From Symsagittifera roscoffensis (taxonomy: Eukaryota; Xenacoelomorpha; Acoela; Convolutidae), in assembly GCF_963678635.1 (NCBI RefSeq), contig NC_087067.1:49273618-49337617 (forward strand): a DNA stretch of 64,000 nucleotides. Direction: 5' to 3'. Every line of letters starts with the position of its first letter. Within the stretch, counting starts at the first letter, position 1. The translations under genes and the position numbers were made by a program. Below the pieces are notes generated by a model. The model ran no database searches, was not told the origin of the DNA, and was given only the letters and a program-made list of their open reading frames with translations. Below, piece after piece: positions 1-10,048 of this stretch.

Positions 1-816
1 CGACGAAACAGAAATCTTCAAACTCCCCGAGTTCATTTTGATATACCTCAATCCCCATCACAAAACACTCCAGAAAACCCCATTGGTATATTACCAGAAA
101 CCCCTACGCTTCTTTCACAACGTAGCACCTCAAGCCTACCATCAGATTACTTAGGTTCAACACCAACATCTGAGCAAATACGTGAAAATCCCTTTAACCC
201 CCCAAACCAGGCATCACGATTTCCATATTGGACTACACATTCATTTACACAAGGTGAACCAAATTTAGTCAATGACCCCATAGATATTTCTACGGATACA
301 ACAACATCCTCATCACTACCAGAAACATTATCACTACCATCAACACCATCAATAAGCCAGTTTTCACCACCACCCTTTAACTTAAACTTTCCAAATAATC
401 TCGACGCCAGATATCGAGAACAATCATCAATAAATATTCCTTTAAGACTAGATTGGAATACATTCACAGCACCTCCACCACTATTTGGACAACATCAAGA
501 AAGTAACCGCCTTCATAACTGGGCACTTAATAGATTACAATATCGCCAAGATATTCACAAAGATATCCGTGATCACAATATTCAAATACTCCAACAAAAC
601 AGTTTACAATTAAAATTTGAAATCACAGTTAAGTTAAATAATATTACCCAACATCCCTACCCATTAAATCCACCTAACATAACAGCTCAATCACTACCAC
701 CACCGTTTATAACTACTGAAGTAATATACAAATACGACAGATATACCAAAAACACAATTGGCTACATTACATTTTATAATCCATACTCAGGATTATCATA
801 CACATGTATATTCTAA
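1..816 (+). CDS. Pro/Ser-rich ORF, 5'-truncated by window edge
   Basis: Frame 1 is open from the first base to a TAA at 814-816, giving at least 271 residues with no start visible. The first half is rich in Pro, Ser, Thr and Asn; the second half (from about residue 155) looks more globular and ends in an aromatic stretch with the pattern YNPYSG...YTC. The stop overlaps the start of the next ORF by 13 nt, an arrangement typical of viral or retroelement genomes where the end of pol or a preceding gene overlaps env. The coding strand is very poor in G, like the three ORFs that follow. I do not recognise the family. It could be the C-terminal tail of a polymerase polyprotein or a separate structural protein; its N-terminal part lies outside the window. 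Confidence 0.6.
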   Translation, partial: RRNRNLQTPRVHFDIPQSPSQNTPENPIGILPETPTLLSQRSTSSLPSDYLGSTPTSEQIRENPFNPPNQASRFPYWTTHSFTQGEPNLVNDPIDISTDTTTSSSLPETLSLPSTPSISQFSPPPFNLNFPNNLDARYREQSSINIPLRLDWNTFTAPPPLFGQHQESNRLHNWALNRLQYRQDIHKDIRDHNIQILQQNSLQLKFEITVKLNNITQHPYPLNPPNITAQSLPPPFITTEVIYKYDRYTKNTIGYITFYNPYSGLSYTCIF

Positions 817-3020
817 AATTATTAATTTTTCTCCAACTCCCTTTTCTAGTAATCTCAAATCAAAACATAAACCCTTCTCCTCGTACAGGACCACAAGATT
901 TACTAGTAACACATTACGATTGTGAAGAAAATGAACAAAAAACACTACATAAATATGCAATAAATCAAGTATCACAATGTGAAACAGAACCACAAGCTAT
1001 AGAAACCACAGATGTAATAGCAACACTCTATTCAAAAGCCCGAGCAACAACAGTTACAGGTTATAAATTCACAGCAACATTTTCCGAAAAGAAAGTACAT
1101 TGTTCACAAGTCTCAAACGGAAACAAAAACCGACTTGACCATGAATCATTCTATCAAAGTAATATAGAACGTCTTTTACATCTCAATCCCGACGATTGTA
1201 AAAATGAATTACTAAGACTAAACATCACACAAAATAAAAACTCCCAAAGAAAATTAGTTAATTTTCAAGTTTTTTCAGACTCTGTACATCAATCACAACT
1301 TGAAAGACACCAAGGACATATAAAACTAGACGAAAAATACCCGTATAACGGCGCACACGGACGATTAACCTATGACCTACACGATAAACATTGGATACCA
1401 CACATTGGTATAAATGACCCATCAAACTGCAAAGCAGACACAAAAAATAAAGGATACCAAGAAATAATGTTTTTCGATTGGAAAATACAACTCGAAAAAA
1501 TACAACTAACACGAGATTTATCAGATAATACAATGATCTATCAAGGAATCCGATTACCTTGTAAAAATGATCAAGGTTATTGCGACCCTACAACGAGAAC
1601 ACAAGCAACAATTGTTTGGTTCCCCGAAGATACATGTACAACATTTCAAGTAGCAAAAATACACGCTCGTATGATAAAATTTCACGAAAAATATTTTATA
1701 CAATCAATTCCATATGAACAAGTCCATCCATCACGAAAACTAAGTTCTAATTTTAGAAACATAGACAATATAGAAAATAAATTGACACGTTTTCAAATAT
1801 ATCAAGAAACAGAACTTGCATGTAAATACAGGAATCCACTTCACAGAACACAATACTCTGAAATATTAGTTGAATACGAAAAAGGATTGGACATGACCAC
1901 TGGAAAAGTAAAAATCGACCCATATGCCACAGGTCATCCTCTAAACGAAGGAACATCCTATATACCAGTTAATTTTGAAAAAAGCAACGGACAACCTGGT
2001 GGACATCTAAAACCTCAGGACACCAGAAGCACACGCTTACAAGAATTATCACTAATGAACACTACATATTTCGGTAATATCCACTATGATATTCATTTAG
2101 ATATGAAACTAGATTATACAATTAGCCGAATTTTTCAAGAAATGTCACTCTCCGAATTAGAAACACTACACCAATTATGCGAATTAGAACGAACACAAAT
2201 ATTACAATCACTTGCACTAGCAGTATTAAAAATACCCTATGCAGGATACTTATTATCTGGAAATAGATCAAATTTTTTAGACTATGAAGGAAACATCTTA
2301 TGGTTTTATACTTGCACTAAAAAAGTATCACCACTATACGTTTTTGAAGATAAACGATGTTATAAAAGAATCCCTATCTTTTATAAGAATAAAGTACATT
2401 TCGTGGATACACTTTCACGAAGAACCTATTTCTGGGATACCGCAGTCCCATGTGGATCAGAAAACAGCCACAATGTAGTACAACTAAACCCTGATGAAAA
2501 TAAATATTATCTTCTCACACCATATCCCACATTAATGCAATCACTCAAAAAATTTTCACCAGAAAGCATTCGCGCTATTGCTCGAAACCCAAATATAGAC
2601 TTACAATCAATAGGAATCTATTCAAAATCAGATATTCAACATCACATTAGAACACAACAATTCCAAGAATTATTAACACAAATGGACACTATACAAAGAC
2701 AATCAATAGACCAAAATTTACGCAAACTTGCAGAAACCGCAGGATTTGCCGATATCTACACGCAAGACTATAGCGGATATTTTAAGGACATTAAAGATTA
2801 CATATATCTAAACGGTGAAAAATACCGTCCCCAAGATATATCACCAATTAACATTTTTAGCTTTGTTACACTCAAAAATGAGATCCTCGATTTTCTAGGA
2901 TGGCCCTACTACATCTTAGAAAAATTGACTATTTTATACGCAATGTTTAACTTTATTGGATTTCTTTTCTCACTTTTAAAAGGAATCTACAACACATGTG
3001 CTATACACACACACAAGTAA
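804..3020 (+). CDS. Env-like membrane glycoprotein of a virus-derived or retrovirus-like element
   Basis: An intact ORF of 738 residues. Residues 1-18 form a hydrophobic signal peptide and a hydrophobic segment near residues 700-730 is a C-terminal membrane anchor, leaving a very short tail: type I glycoprotein topology. The ectodomain begins with a YDC motif shortly after the signal peptide, has many paired cysteines and N-glycosylation sequons, and carries a second block around residues 510-570 (FYTC, RCYKRIP, TAVPC). From memory, this YDC plus CY..LP...VPC pattern is seen in Env-like proteins of LTR elements and chuvirus-like glycoproteins integrated in invertebrate genomes; that assignment is inference. 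The ATG at 804 lies inside the end of the upstream ORF and the stop overlaps the next ORF by 25 nt. There are no internal stops or frameshifts, so the copy is young or maintained. Confidence 0.65.
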   Translation: MYILKLLIFLQLPFLVISNQNINPSPRTGPQDLLVTHYDCEENEQKTLHKYAINQVSQCETEPQAIETTDVIATLYSKARATTVTGYKFTATFSEKKVHCSQVSNGNKNRLDHESFYQSNIERLLHLNPDDCKNELLRLNITQNKNSQRKLVNFQVFSDSVHQSQLERHQGHIKLDEKYPYNGAHGRLTYDLHDKHWIPHIGINDPSNCKADTKNKGYQEIMFFDWKIQLEKIQLTRDLSDNTMIYQGIRLPCKNDQGYCDPTTRTQATIVWFPEDTCTTFQVAKIHARMIKFHEKYFIQSIPYEQVHPSRKLSSNFRNIDNIENKLTRFQIYQETELACKYRNPLHRTQYSEILVEYEKGLDMTTGKVKIDPYATGHPLNEGTSYIPVNFEKSNGQPGGHLKPQDTRSTRLQELSLMNTTYFGNIHYDIHLDMKLDYTISRIFQEMSLSELETLHQLCELERTQILQSLALAVLKIPYAGYLLSGNRSNFLDYEGNILWFYTCTKKVSPLYVFEDKRCYKRIPIFYKNKVHFVDTLSRRTYFWDTAVPCGSENSHNVVQLNPDENKYYLLTPYPTLMQSLKKFSPESIRAIARNPNIDLQSIGIYSKSDIQHHIRTQQFQELLTQMDTIQRQSIDQNLRKLAETAGFADIYTQDYSGYFKDIKDYIYLNGEKYRPQDISPINIFSFVTLKNEILDFLGWPYYILEKLTILYAMFNFIGFLFSLLKGIYNTCAIHTHK

Positions 3021-3424
3021 ACAGACAAGCAAGTGTAGCACGCATACTATTTGCAGGATTTTTTGGAATCTTTTCTACATCTATAAACAAAATTCTTTTA
3101 GACGCACAAATAAAAGAATATAACACAAAAATAACAACACGACAAAATACATACGACGAAGAACATAACAATGTAGACATAACGCCAACGGCACCACAAT
3201 TACCAGCCCTACCAAATAACCATCCACTATCCCTAGTCCCACGAAATTTTCGAAACTTAGCCATCACACATAATCCAAATTTTCGACTCACCACATCACA
3301 AAGTCCCATTCAACATATAATGACACACCAGTCACAAGATGATAATACTTATGAACAAACTATTGAACAACCCCATACCACCGCTTTTCAGTCTCAAAAT
3401 AATCATTTTTTTAGCCCACGATGA
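2996..3424 (+). CDS. Small ORF with one membrane segment and Pro/Gln-rich tail
   Basis: An ORF of 142 residues whose ATG at 2996 lies inside the last codons of the Env-like ORF (25-nt overlap) and whose TGA overlaps the ATG of the next ORF in an ATGA junction at 3421-3424. Residues about 16-36 are hydrophobic and could span a membrane; the rest is polar, rich in Pro, Thr, Gln, Asn and His, and probably disordered. No family is recognised. The overlaps on both sides suggest expression from a polycistronic transcript by reinitiation or splicing rather than as a stand-alone cellular gene. It could also act as an alternative cytoplasmic tail for the glycoprotein if frameshifting occurs; nothing in the sequence proves that. 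Confidence 0.5.
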   Translation: MCYTHTQVNRQASVARILFAGFFGIFSTSINKILLDAQIKEYNTKITTRQNTYDEEHNNVDITPTAPQLPALPNNHPLSLVPRNFRNLAITHNPNFRLTTSQSPIQHIMTHQSQDDNTYEQTIEQPHTTAFQSQNNHFFSPR

Positions 3425-5226
3425 GCCGCCAACTTGGATCACTACACCGATCAAATTCCCACCCAACCAATCTTACCTCTCCAATCCCAATAATACCACT
3501 TTTTGCTTTTCCGCCACCCGATTTTCCATCTAGTAATGTAACATCAGGCATGAATTCCGACACTAATTCACACATCTCAGTTTTATACTCCATCTCACAG
3601 CTAAATAACCCGAATATTGAAACCCCCGATGAATTCGCCGACTCAGAACCATCCCCATCCAATAATTTTCATAACTCTTCTAATTTTTCTCAACCCCCTT
3701 TTCAACCCATATTATCCAATAACCCTGACCCAATTACTCCCACACCCTCTTATGCTTCCCAAGTTACCCCAACCTATTCCTCATACCATTCTGACCAATC
3801 ATCTCATTCTCCAGACACCCCCCGAATCTCCCCAGAGCTAGATAATTTTATTACCCTTCAACAACAACCCTACCACCTTAATACCCCAACCATAAACCAA
3901 ATCTCCTCCACAATAAATTCATCCAACCCCCCTACCCCTACACCCTCTTCAACTTATACTGAATCACTAGCACCATCATCCACATCAACTGAATCTTCAC
4001 TCAACACTAATAGAGCTTACCGCACTTTTAAAAGAAAGTTCCCCAACCATCCTTTCCCAGCAAAACCAGGAACAGCCCGTGAATACATCAACCACCCCAA
4101 GCATACTAACACAAAAGAATTTTTAGCCATCACCTTACCCTCATTCCCACAATACACCTTAAACACCCCCCACGACACTAACGAAACACGCAACTTCGTA
4201 GATGAATACGTTTTAATGCCTACTCTCTCTTGGACCTCATATTATCATTTCACTAACCCTCTTTGCTTACCTTTATCTAACACTCACATCGATATAGAGC
4301 GAAATACGGACATACTATATCGACTCACTACACCACTAACACCTAGACAATTTACTTACGTTGGATATAAAAAATCACTAAAAACACACACTGCACCTAG
4401 AGCTAACGAATATACACTCGAATACTATGATCACAACATCATCAGAGCTAACCAAGATCAATTCTTAGACGACGATCGCTTCGCTAATCCACAAATTACC
4501 GAGAAATTTTTCATCAAGACACCATATACATTCACACTAAACATCTTCGACCGAAAGTTTGATCACATTATTTCAGAAGCACTAACAGACACACAAGCAT
4601 ACGAAAGTTTTAAAGAACGCTTCCAAATATTTTCACTAACCTTTCATTTCCTTGCACCACACGAAAGAGATTTACACTGCTCACACGATATTATGTTGCG
4701 CACTAAACAAACCCACACATATAGTTATTATCGTTTCATCCAAAATCACTTTGACCTACACACACCCTCTAGACAACCACACCATCGTTTTCAATTCATT
4801 AATTCCAAATACACTTCACCATTTTTCCTAAATTTCACATATTGTATTAAAGACACTAACCTCCATGGTATTCTTCGTAATTATGACCCCATAACCCAAA
4901 TGTACATCTTCTGTCCCATTACCAAGACCTTCAACGCCGAAGAATCCCGACCCTTCCTTATCCCGCACGAGTTTGTACAACCCATAGAAATCCCAATTTT
5001 AGAATTCATCCACAACACTAAATTCAATCACAAATTATATAACTTAATCCAAAACACACCTTATGAGTTTGCAGTTGGCACTGAAGAACTAACCACTATT
5101 AAGGCACTTCAATTGCTTTGGCCACTGCTTCAGACTAAAAATATCATCCGCATCTTAGCTAAACTACTAACAACTTCAGAACTAATTCACGACATCTTCC
5201 CCCACGGTTTTTTCCCCGACGACTAA
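3421..5226 (+). CDS. 601-residue ORF: Pro/Ser-rich N-terminus and unknown C-terminal domain
   Basis: An intact 601-residue ORF starting at the ATGA junction. Residues about 1-205 are low-complexity, rich in Pro, Ser, Thr and Asn, with essentially no G on the coding strand (the 60 bases 3901-3960 contain none). Residues about 206-601 have normal complexity, with many aromatic, His and Asn residues, and no obvious signal peptide or membrane span. A stretch near residues 475-490 (NYDPITQMYIFC) resembles the end of the partial ORF at 1-816. The family is not recognised. The size, the disordered N-terminus and the place downstream of env suggest a structural, nucleocapsid-like or accessory protein of the element, but this is only inference. 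A strong splice donor follows three bases after the stop. Confidence 0.55.
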   Translation: MSRQLGSLHRSNSHPTNLTSPIPIIPLFAFPPPDFPSSNVTSGMNSDTNSHISVLYSISQLNNPNIETPDEFADSEPSPSNNFHNSSNFSQPPFQPILSNNPDPITPTPSYASQVTPTYSSYHSDQSSHSPDTPRISPELDNFITLQQQPYHLNTPTINQISSTINSSNPPTPTPSSTYTESLAPSSTSTESSLNTNRAYRTFKRKFPNHPFPAKPGTAREYINHPKHTNTKEFLAITLPSFPQYTLNTPHDTNETRNFVDEYVLMPTLSWTSYYHFTNPLCLPLSNTHIDIERNTDILYRLTTPLTPRQFTYVGYKKSLKTHTAPRANEYTLEYYDHNIIRANQDQFLDDDRFANPQITEKFFIKTPYTFTLNIFDRKFDHIISEALTDTQAYESFKERFQIFSLTFHFLAPHERDLHCSHDIMLRTKQTHTYSYYRFIQNHFDLHTPSRQPHHRFQFINSKYTSPFFLNFTYCIKDTNLHGILRNYDPITQMYIFCPITKTFNAEESRPFLIPHEFVQPIEIPILEFIHNTKFNHKLYNLIQNTPYEFAVGTEELTTIKALQLLWPLLQTKNIIRILAKLLTTSELIHDIFPHGFFPDD

Positions 5227-5229
5227 CAG

Positions 5230-5308
5230 GTAAGTATGAATTAAATGAATATTACTAACTAATTAAAATATTAAAAAACTCACCATACTTTATTCATGTT
5301 TTCTTTAG
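5230..5308 (+). other. 79-nt intron directly after the 601-residue ORF stop
   Basis: The TAA at 5224-5226 is followed by CAG|GTAAGTATG (donor at 5230), a perfect branch-point sequence TACTAAC at 5253-5259, and a pyrimidine run ending TTTTCTTTAG (acceptor at 5307-5308). All three splicing signals fit consensus at normal spacing for a minimal intron. An intron in the 3' untranslated part of a retrovirus-like transcript is unusual, since reverse transcription of spliced RNA would remove it. Confidence 0.6.
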
Positions 5309-6830
5309 ATTTTTAGCCTTCATCCGACGATCACCTACAAAAACCACAAAAGACAAATAAAAATCGCAAATTTCATCAAACAGATTTCAAAAATTCTATT
5401 AATCTCTTACACTTATAAATTTATAAATTTAATACCAATGCAGTAAATTCATTTCTAAAATTTTCCCCCACAAGCAGTAAATCTAATTATGATGAAAATT
5501 TGTATCTTAATATTCCCCCATGACTAGCAGTAAATTCCTAAATTCTATGTAGTAAATTAAATAAATGCAAATGCAGTACTAACCTTTTGATATTTTCATT
5601 CATTCGCACAGAAATTCTATCCACACTCGCACAGCTCGCCCACGAAGAATTGTTTAAAATAATGAATTTCAGTTTCAAGTTTTCACACTCAACAACTCTA
5701 ACATATAATAACATGTTTCAAACTTTCCTTTAACCCGGTTGGAAAGGAATCATATACTAAACAAAACTAACCAACGCAGCTTACTAAATACCACAAATCA
5801 TAGAATAACAGCATGACTTAGAAAAAGAAACCAACGGTACCCAAACCGGATTAACCCAGTTTAAAACTGGATAATTTATTCTTTTGAAGACTATTATAAA
5901 GTCTAAGAAAGAATTAATAAAACACAAAAAAGTCGAAAGACAAACCCATACCACAAACAATTTGATTTTTGAAAAAAGGACACAACCAACAAAACATAAG
6001 TAAGACCACAACAAACTCAACATAAAACGTTGTCACATAACAGGACCCCTCACAAAAACCGCATGAAATCATACTCCCACTCCTGGCCTAACCCACCAGG
6101 AAGGACGTCCTGAGCATGCTCTATAGCCGGCCTAACCCACCGCGCTACATCCACGCTTTGTGACCACACCACTATTTTTAATAAGAGCTACTCAAGTGTG
6201 AGTAACTCTTCAAAATAACCGAACTAAAACAAAAAGCTTTTGTGAAAACAACTAACTAAAATCATTATTAAAAAATATTAAACTAATAAAAGTTTTATAA
6301 AATGTAAAATCACATGATGCAATATATAGATCAGAATACAACACCAAGGACGAACATCAAAAGACAAGACGACCCCACTACACTCGAGAGAGAATGACCA
6401 ACTACAATCGATATGCCGCTCACAATCACAACTCAAAGGATTTAGAGTACGACTTGACCTCGCAGAAAAGGACTTCATTGAACTAGACCAATGACCACCT
6501 CGATGTTCAAGTATACGTACAGATCCGAGTAACCAGGCATCCCCTCCACGCACAATCTCCACGCCATTCCCAAACTAGATCATACACAAAAGAAGTTCTC
6601 CACGCAGAACAGAAAAACTTGACATAGCAAACCATTCTGAAATCAGATTTGAGTTTGTTGCAAAGACGTAGTCGTTGTCACTAGAAGACACAACGTCTTA
6701 TGTCTCTAACTCCAGCTTCCTGGAACTTCCCTAACAAAAGAGGAAACGGAAAAAAATTATGATGTTCGCCAAAAACAAACGTCCATCATCCATCCTTCGA
6801 ATTGCAGAAGAACTATTCTAAAAAAACTCT
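5309..6830. other. Non-coding AT-rich tail after the Env-like ORF cluster
   Basis: No credible gene. Between 5440 and 5580 the short motif GCAGTAAAT recurs several times with TTCCCCCA between copies. Between 6080 and 6150 the decamer GGCCTAACCCACC occurs twice. This stretch may be the untranslated end of the upstream element; no matching second copy of it is visible in the window, so an LTR cannot be shown. Confidence 0.35.
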
Positions 6831-7370
6831 GTAAAACCCGGATGGGTGGAACCTGATCTAAACTACATTTTATGATTGGATAAATTAAATGTTTTACCAA
6901 TGTAAAGTATTTAATATTAACCAATCATGATCCATCTAACTAACAACCCACTTATTTGTAAGTGCTGAAGTTACTCGTAATTTCAGCACCAGAGAGATTT
7001 GAATTTAACTTAGAAATTAGTTGGACTCTCCCGAGCACTTCAGCAGCCGCAATAAACCAGTATACCCTAGATCTATTGAGCCTAGCAGAGACTAGTTAAA
7101 CAACCTGAGACTAGATAGTATAAGAGTAAGATTAGGATCGGTATTAGACTAAGAAGTTGCACGAATCTATCCGGCCGAAAATAAGATAGCGTGACGAGCA
7201 GACGGTGTACCCTATCCGAAATTACTCTATGAGTTACACTTCGGTCCTAACTCAAAATGTATACCTGGTCAGACTTCAAACAACAGGAGAGACTATTAAA
7301 GCAATAGCAGAGTCTAAAAGTCATCTGTCATTTTTAAACGAACACAGCAGCAAATTTAAAACACAGTAAA
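6831..7370 (+). repeat. LTR-like segment in front of a gypsy fossil
   Basis: Begins TGTAAAACCCGGATGG and includes a polyadenylation-type AATAAA at 7051-7056 and a hairpin (GTGCTGAA...TTTCAGCAC, about 6962-6990), as seen in retroelement LTRs. Decayed gypsy pol follows. The core AAAACCCGGATGG recurs in inverted orientation at about 10383-10395, after the pol remains. No second full LTR copy was found, so the call rests on position and signals only. Confidence 0.3.
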
Positions 7371-8200
7371 ATGCGCCATCTGAAAACACAATTCTCAGCA
7401 AGTAATCTCGGCCAAAATGTTCTCGCGGAATTAGGTACCAGACTACAACAAAGTAAACCGAAACATCAAATGATACTAAACAACGAGGTACAAAACCAAT
7501 TGGCGCTCAAAACGAATCAGCGGCGCTCAAAAGGAATTTACGGAAAAGTAGGCACAGAACAACTAATGGTGACTGTGGAGAAGATTCGGGAGATCAAAAA
7601 ATAAATGGTGAAAGCAAAATTTTTAAATTATTTTTGAAATATTTTAAAGCAGCACAACGAAAAATTAGAAAATTACTCATCCATCTACAAGAGAGAGCAG
7701 AACTAGCTGATTGGTCAAGAACATGTGAAAAAAAATGGAAAACAGTTTATCAGCACTATAGTAATTACCGTAAAAAGGATCAACCGATCAAACTAGCGCT
7801 CGACACAATTACGTACTTTAAAAAATTTTCAAAAGCTGAAAATCGAGCTCCTTTTAGTTAACGTTGCCCAAGTAACCAGGACAAGCTTAAATATTCCTCT
7901 CCAAACTGTATTTGAGATACGCACATACCTAACTACCACTGAATCTTAGACCAGAGAACAATGCAGTTTCTATTTGGTCGGGCTTAAAGCTACGGGCACT
8001 TATTAATTCCAGATGGCAGTTCACGGACTGACAGATATGTCAGTCACATTGTGAAAAGCTATTGACCTAACATTGACAAATTATAAGTAAGCACTAATTT
8101 GCTTTTCTGGATGATATACTTACTCATCGTTACAAAAAGAAAGAAATTTGAAAACCAAACAGCGCTCAAATCGTACTAAATAATTAAGAGACATAAATTT
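7371..8200 (+). pseudogene. Degenerate open stretches 5' of the gypsy pol remains
   Basis: Short basic open stretches (7371-7604 and 7634-7861) lie between the LTR-like segment and the pol remains, where gag and the front of pol would sit in a Ty3/gypsy element. No gag motif or CCHC knuckle was recognised. The short ORFs are rich in Lys, Gln and Asn, and this is probably decayed coding sequence. Confidence 0.25.
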
Positions 8201-9880
8201 TGTCCATATCATGGCTTAAAAATATTTTTGCTTTCAAACAAGTCAAATTGTTGGGGTATATCATCAACGCAAAGGGGAGCTGAAATTTAATGAAGAAAAC
8301 GGAAGGGATGGAAAGCTCAGCCCCCCGAAAACATAAAAATAGCTGTGAAAAATTACATCACATAGTAAAAAAAAACATAGAAGGGGTACATCACATAACA
8401 AAAAAGATCCCTAAGCTAGCAATAGAGACAGCCTCACTGAGACCACTCGTGAGAAACAACAAAAAAAATTGTTTCAAGTGGCTTGAAAGTCACAAAAAAA
8501 CGTTTCAGAAGATATTAATTTATTCGCTGAAATTAAAGAAAAATGACAAAAATTATAGGCGATGCGTAAACTTCAGGACTCTGACTACAGACCAAAATTT
8601 TTGAACTCTCTCATGGAGAGAAGTACTCAACAATGAGTCGGAGTTATAAGGATTAGTCTGGTTGTAAGAGAAAAGGACTGGGAATCAATTAATCGAACCT
8701 ACGGGCAGTTCTATTACAATATATTTAACATACTTAGTGTCTGATGCGAGTTTTGGGTATTCGATGATCGGTTGGTGATACGAACACAGTTAAAAGATAC
8801 ATTACTGAACAGCGTTCACCTCTCGCACACAGGGACAGACGCCATGCTCGACATAGCGGAAAAAATTTTGTTTCAGCATATCCACCGAGAAAAAGTGGCG
8901 ATGAGGCAAAACTACATAACTGCAGGGAACAAGCTAAAAAACTAAAAACAGCTATAGGTAAAGACCACCATTCGGCAGGTCAAATGCCAGACGAGGTGAA
9001 AAAAGATGCATAAATACTAGTGGCAATAGACACGTTTTCTAAAAACCTAACCGCAAAACTAGTCAGAATTACACAGAAGCAGTTGACGCAATCAAATTTG
9101 TTCAACGAACAATCATGAAAAACGGGGTACCAAGAAAAATCAGATGCAATCATTATACTGTTACCAGCCAAAAACATAAACCAAAAGATTAGACAAGTAG
9201 CCAGAAAAATGGTAAGAATCGATCAAAAAAGACGGGTTCAAGTCAATTCTAGCTCGAATAAAAACAGAGGTGGGAAAACTTTTAACATGCACCCCATCCA
9301 CTGCTTGGGTCCAAACATGCGGAATACATGCTAGAATAAAACCCAAAAATCCACCGCTTGGGTCCAAACATGCGGAATACATGCTAGAATAAAACTCAAA
9401 AACCAAAAAATCGATGAGAACTGTAGGCCAACAGACCTAGTGAGTTCGTTGCATACAATTCAGCTCGCCATAAAAAGAACTACTTCTTTTTTGGACATCA
9501 CAAACACCCAGAGGATCTGGCCCTACCGATGATTGTTAAAACTACAGAAGGACAATGCCAGAAGGTTTACGCCAAAAAAAACGGACTGCAATCCGTACAA
9601 GACAATCCCAACGAAATGTCAGACCAACTGGCCCAAAGTACTAGCAAATAATCCACGCCACCAAGCACACGTGGCAGGGATAAACCACGACGACAGCGAA
9701 AAGTATAGGAGGTTTCCCCAAACCTATAGGAGGGAGAAAAAACATCACAATACCGACATCATCAACATCACTCTCGGAGTTTTCTTCGCGGTCATCAGAA
9801 AATTAAGAAATACCGGAACCTGCGAACAAGAATTGAGACGTCAAGAAGACACCACCACAAACTAGGGCGTCTACCCGAAC
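8200..9880 (+). pseudogene. Decayed Ty3/gypsy pol (RT/RNase H connection and integrase)
   Basis: The stretch at 8405-8520 reads IPKLAIETASLRPLV and then FKWLESHKKTFQKI, which matches the RT-to-RNase H connection of gypsy polymerases. At 9020-9150, spread over two frames, are VAIDTFSK and then NGVPRKI, typical of the integrase catalytic core and its 'ID.FSK ... NGVP' signature. At 9420-9865 another frame resembles an integrase C-terminal region. Frames change repeatedly and stops are frequent, so no protein can be made. A 53-bp tandem duplication (9301-9353 and 9354-9406) alone destroys the frame. The relation to the intact ORF cluster upstream is unclear: the very different state of decay argues that they are separate insertions. 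Confidence 0.6.
9301..9406. repeat. 53-bp tandem duplication inside gypsy remains
   Basis: Two near-identical 53-bp units starting at CTGCTTGGGTCCAAACATGC (9301) and CCGCTTGGGTCCAAACATGC (9354), with only a few differences. The length is not a multiple of three. Confidence 0.85.
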
Positions 9881-10048
9881 AAAGATAGAGACACTAGCCT
9901 CCCATTTTGGATATTACATTTTGATAATCATGGTCAAGAACAACAAAAATAAATCAACGCCACAACCATATTCAAGCCAGGACGCCCCATTCCTGAAGAT
10001 TTCGCGGGACAATGGCTATACAAGAATGAAGGGCCGACCAAAAGGAAG

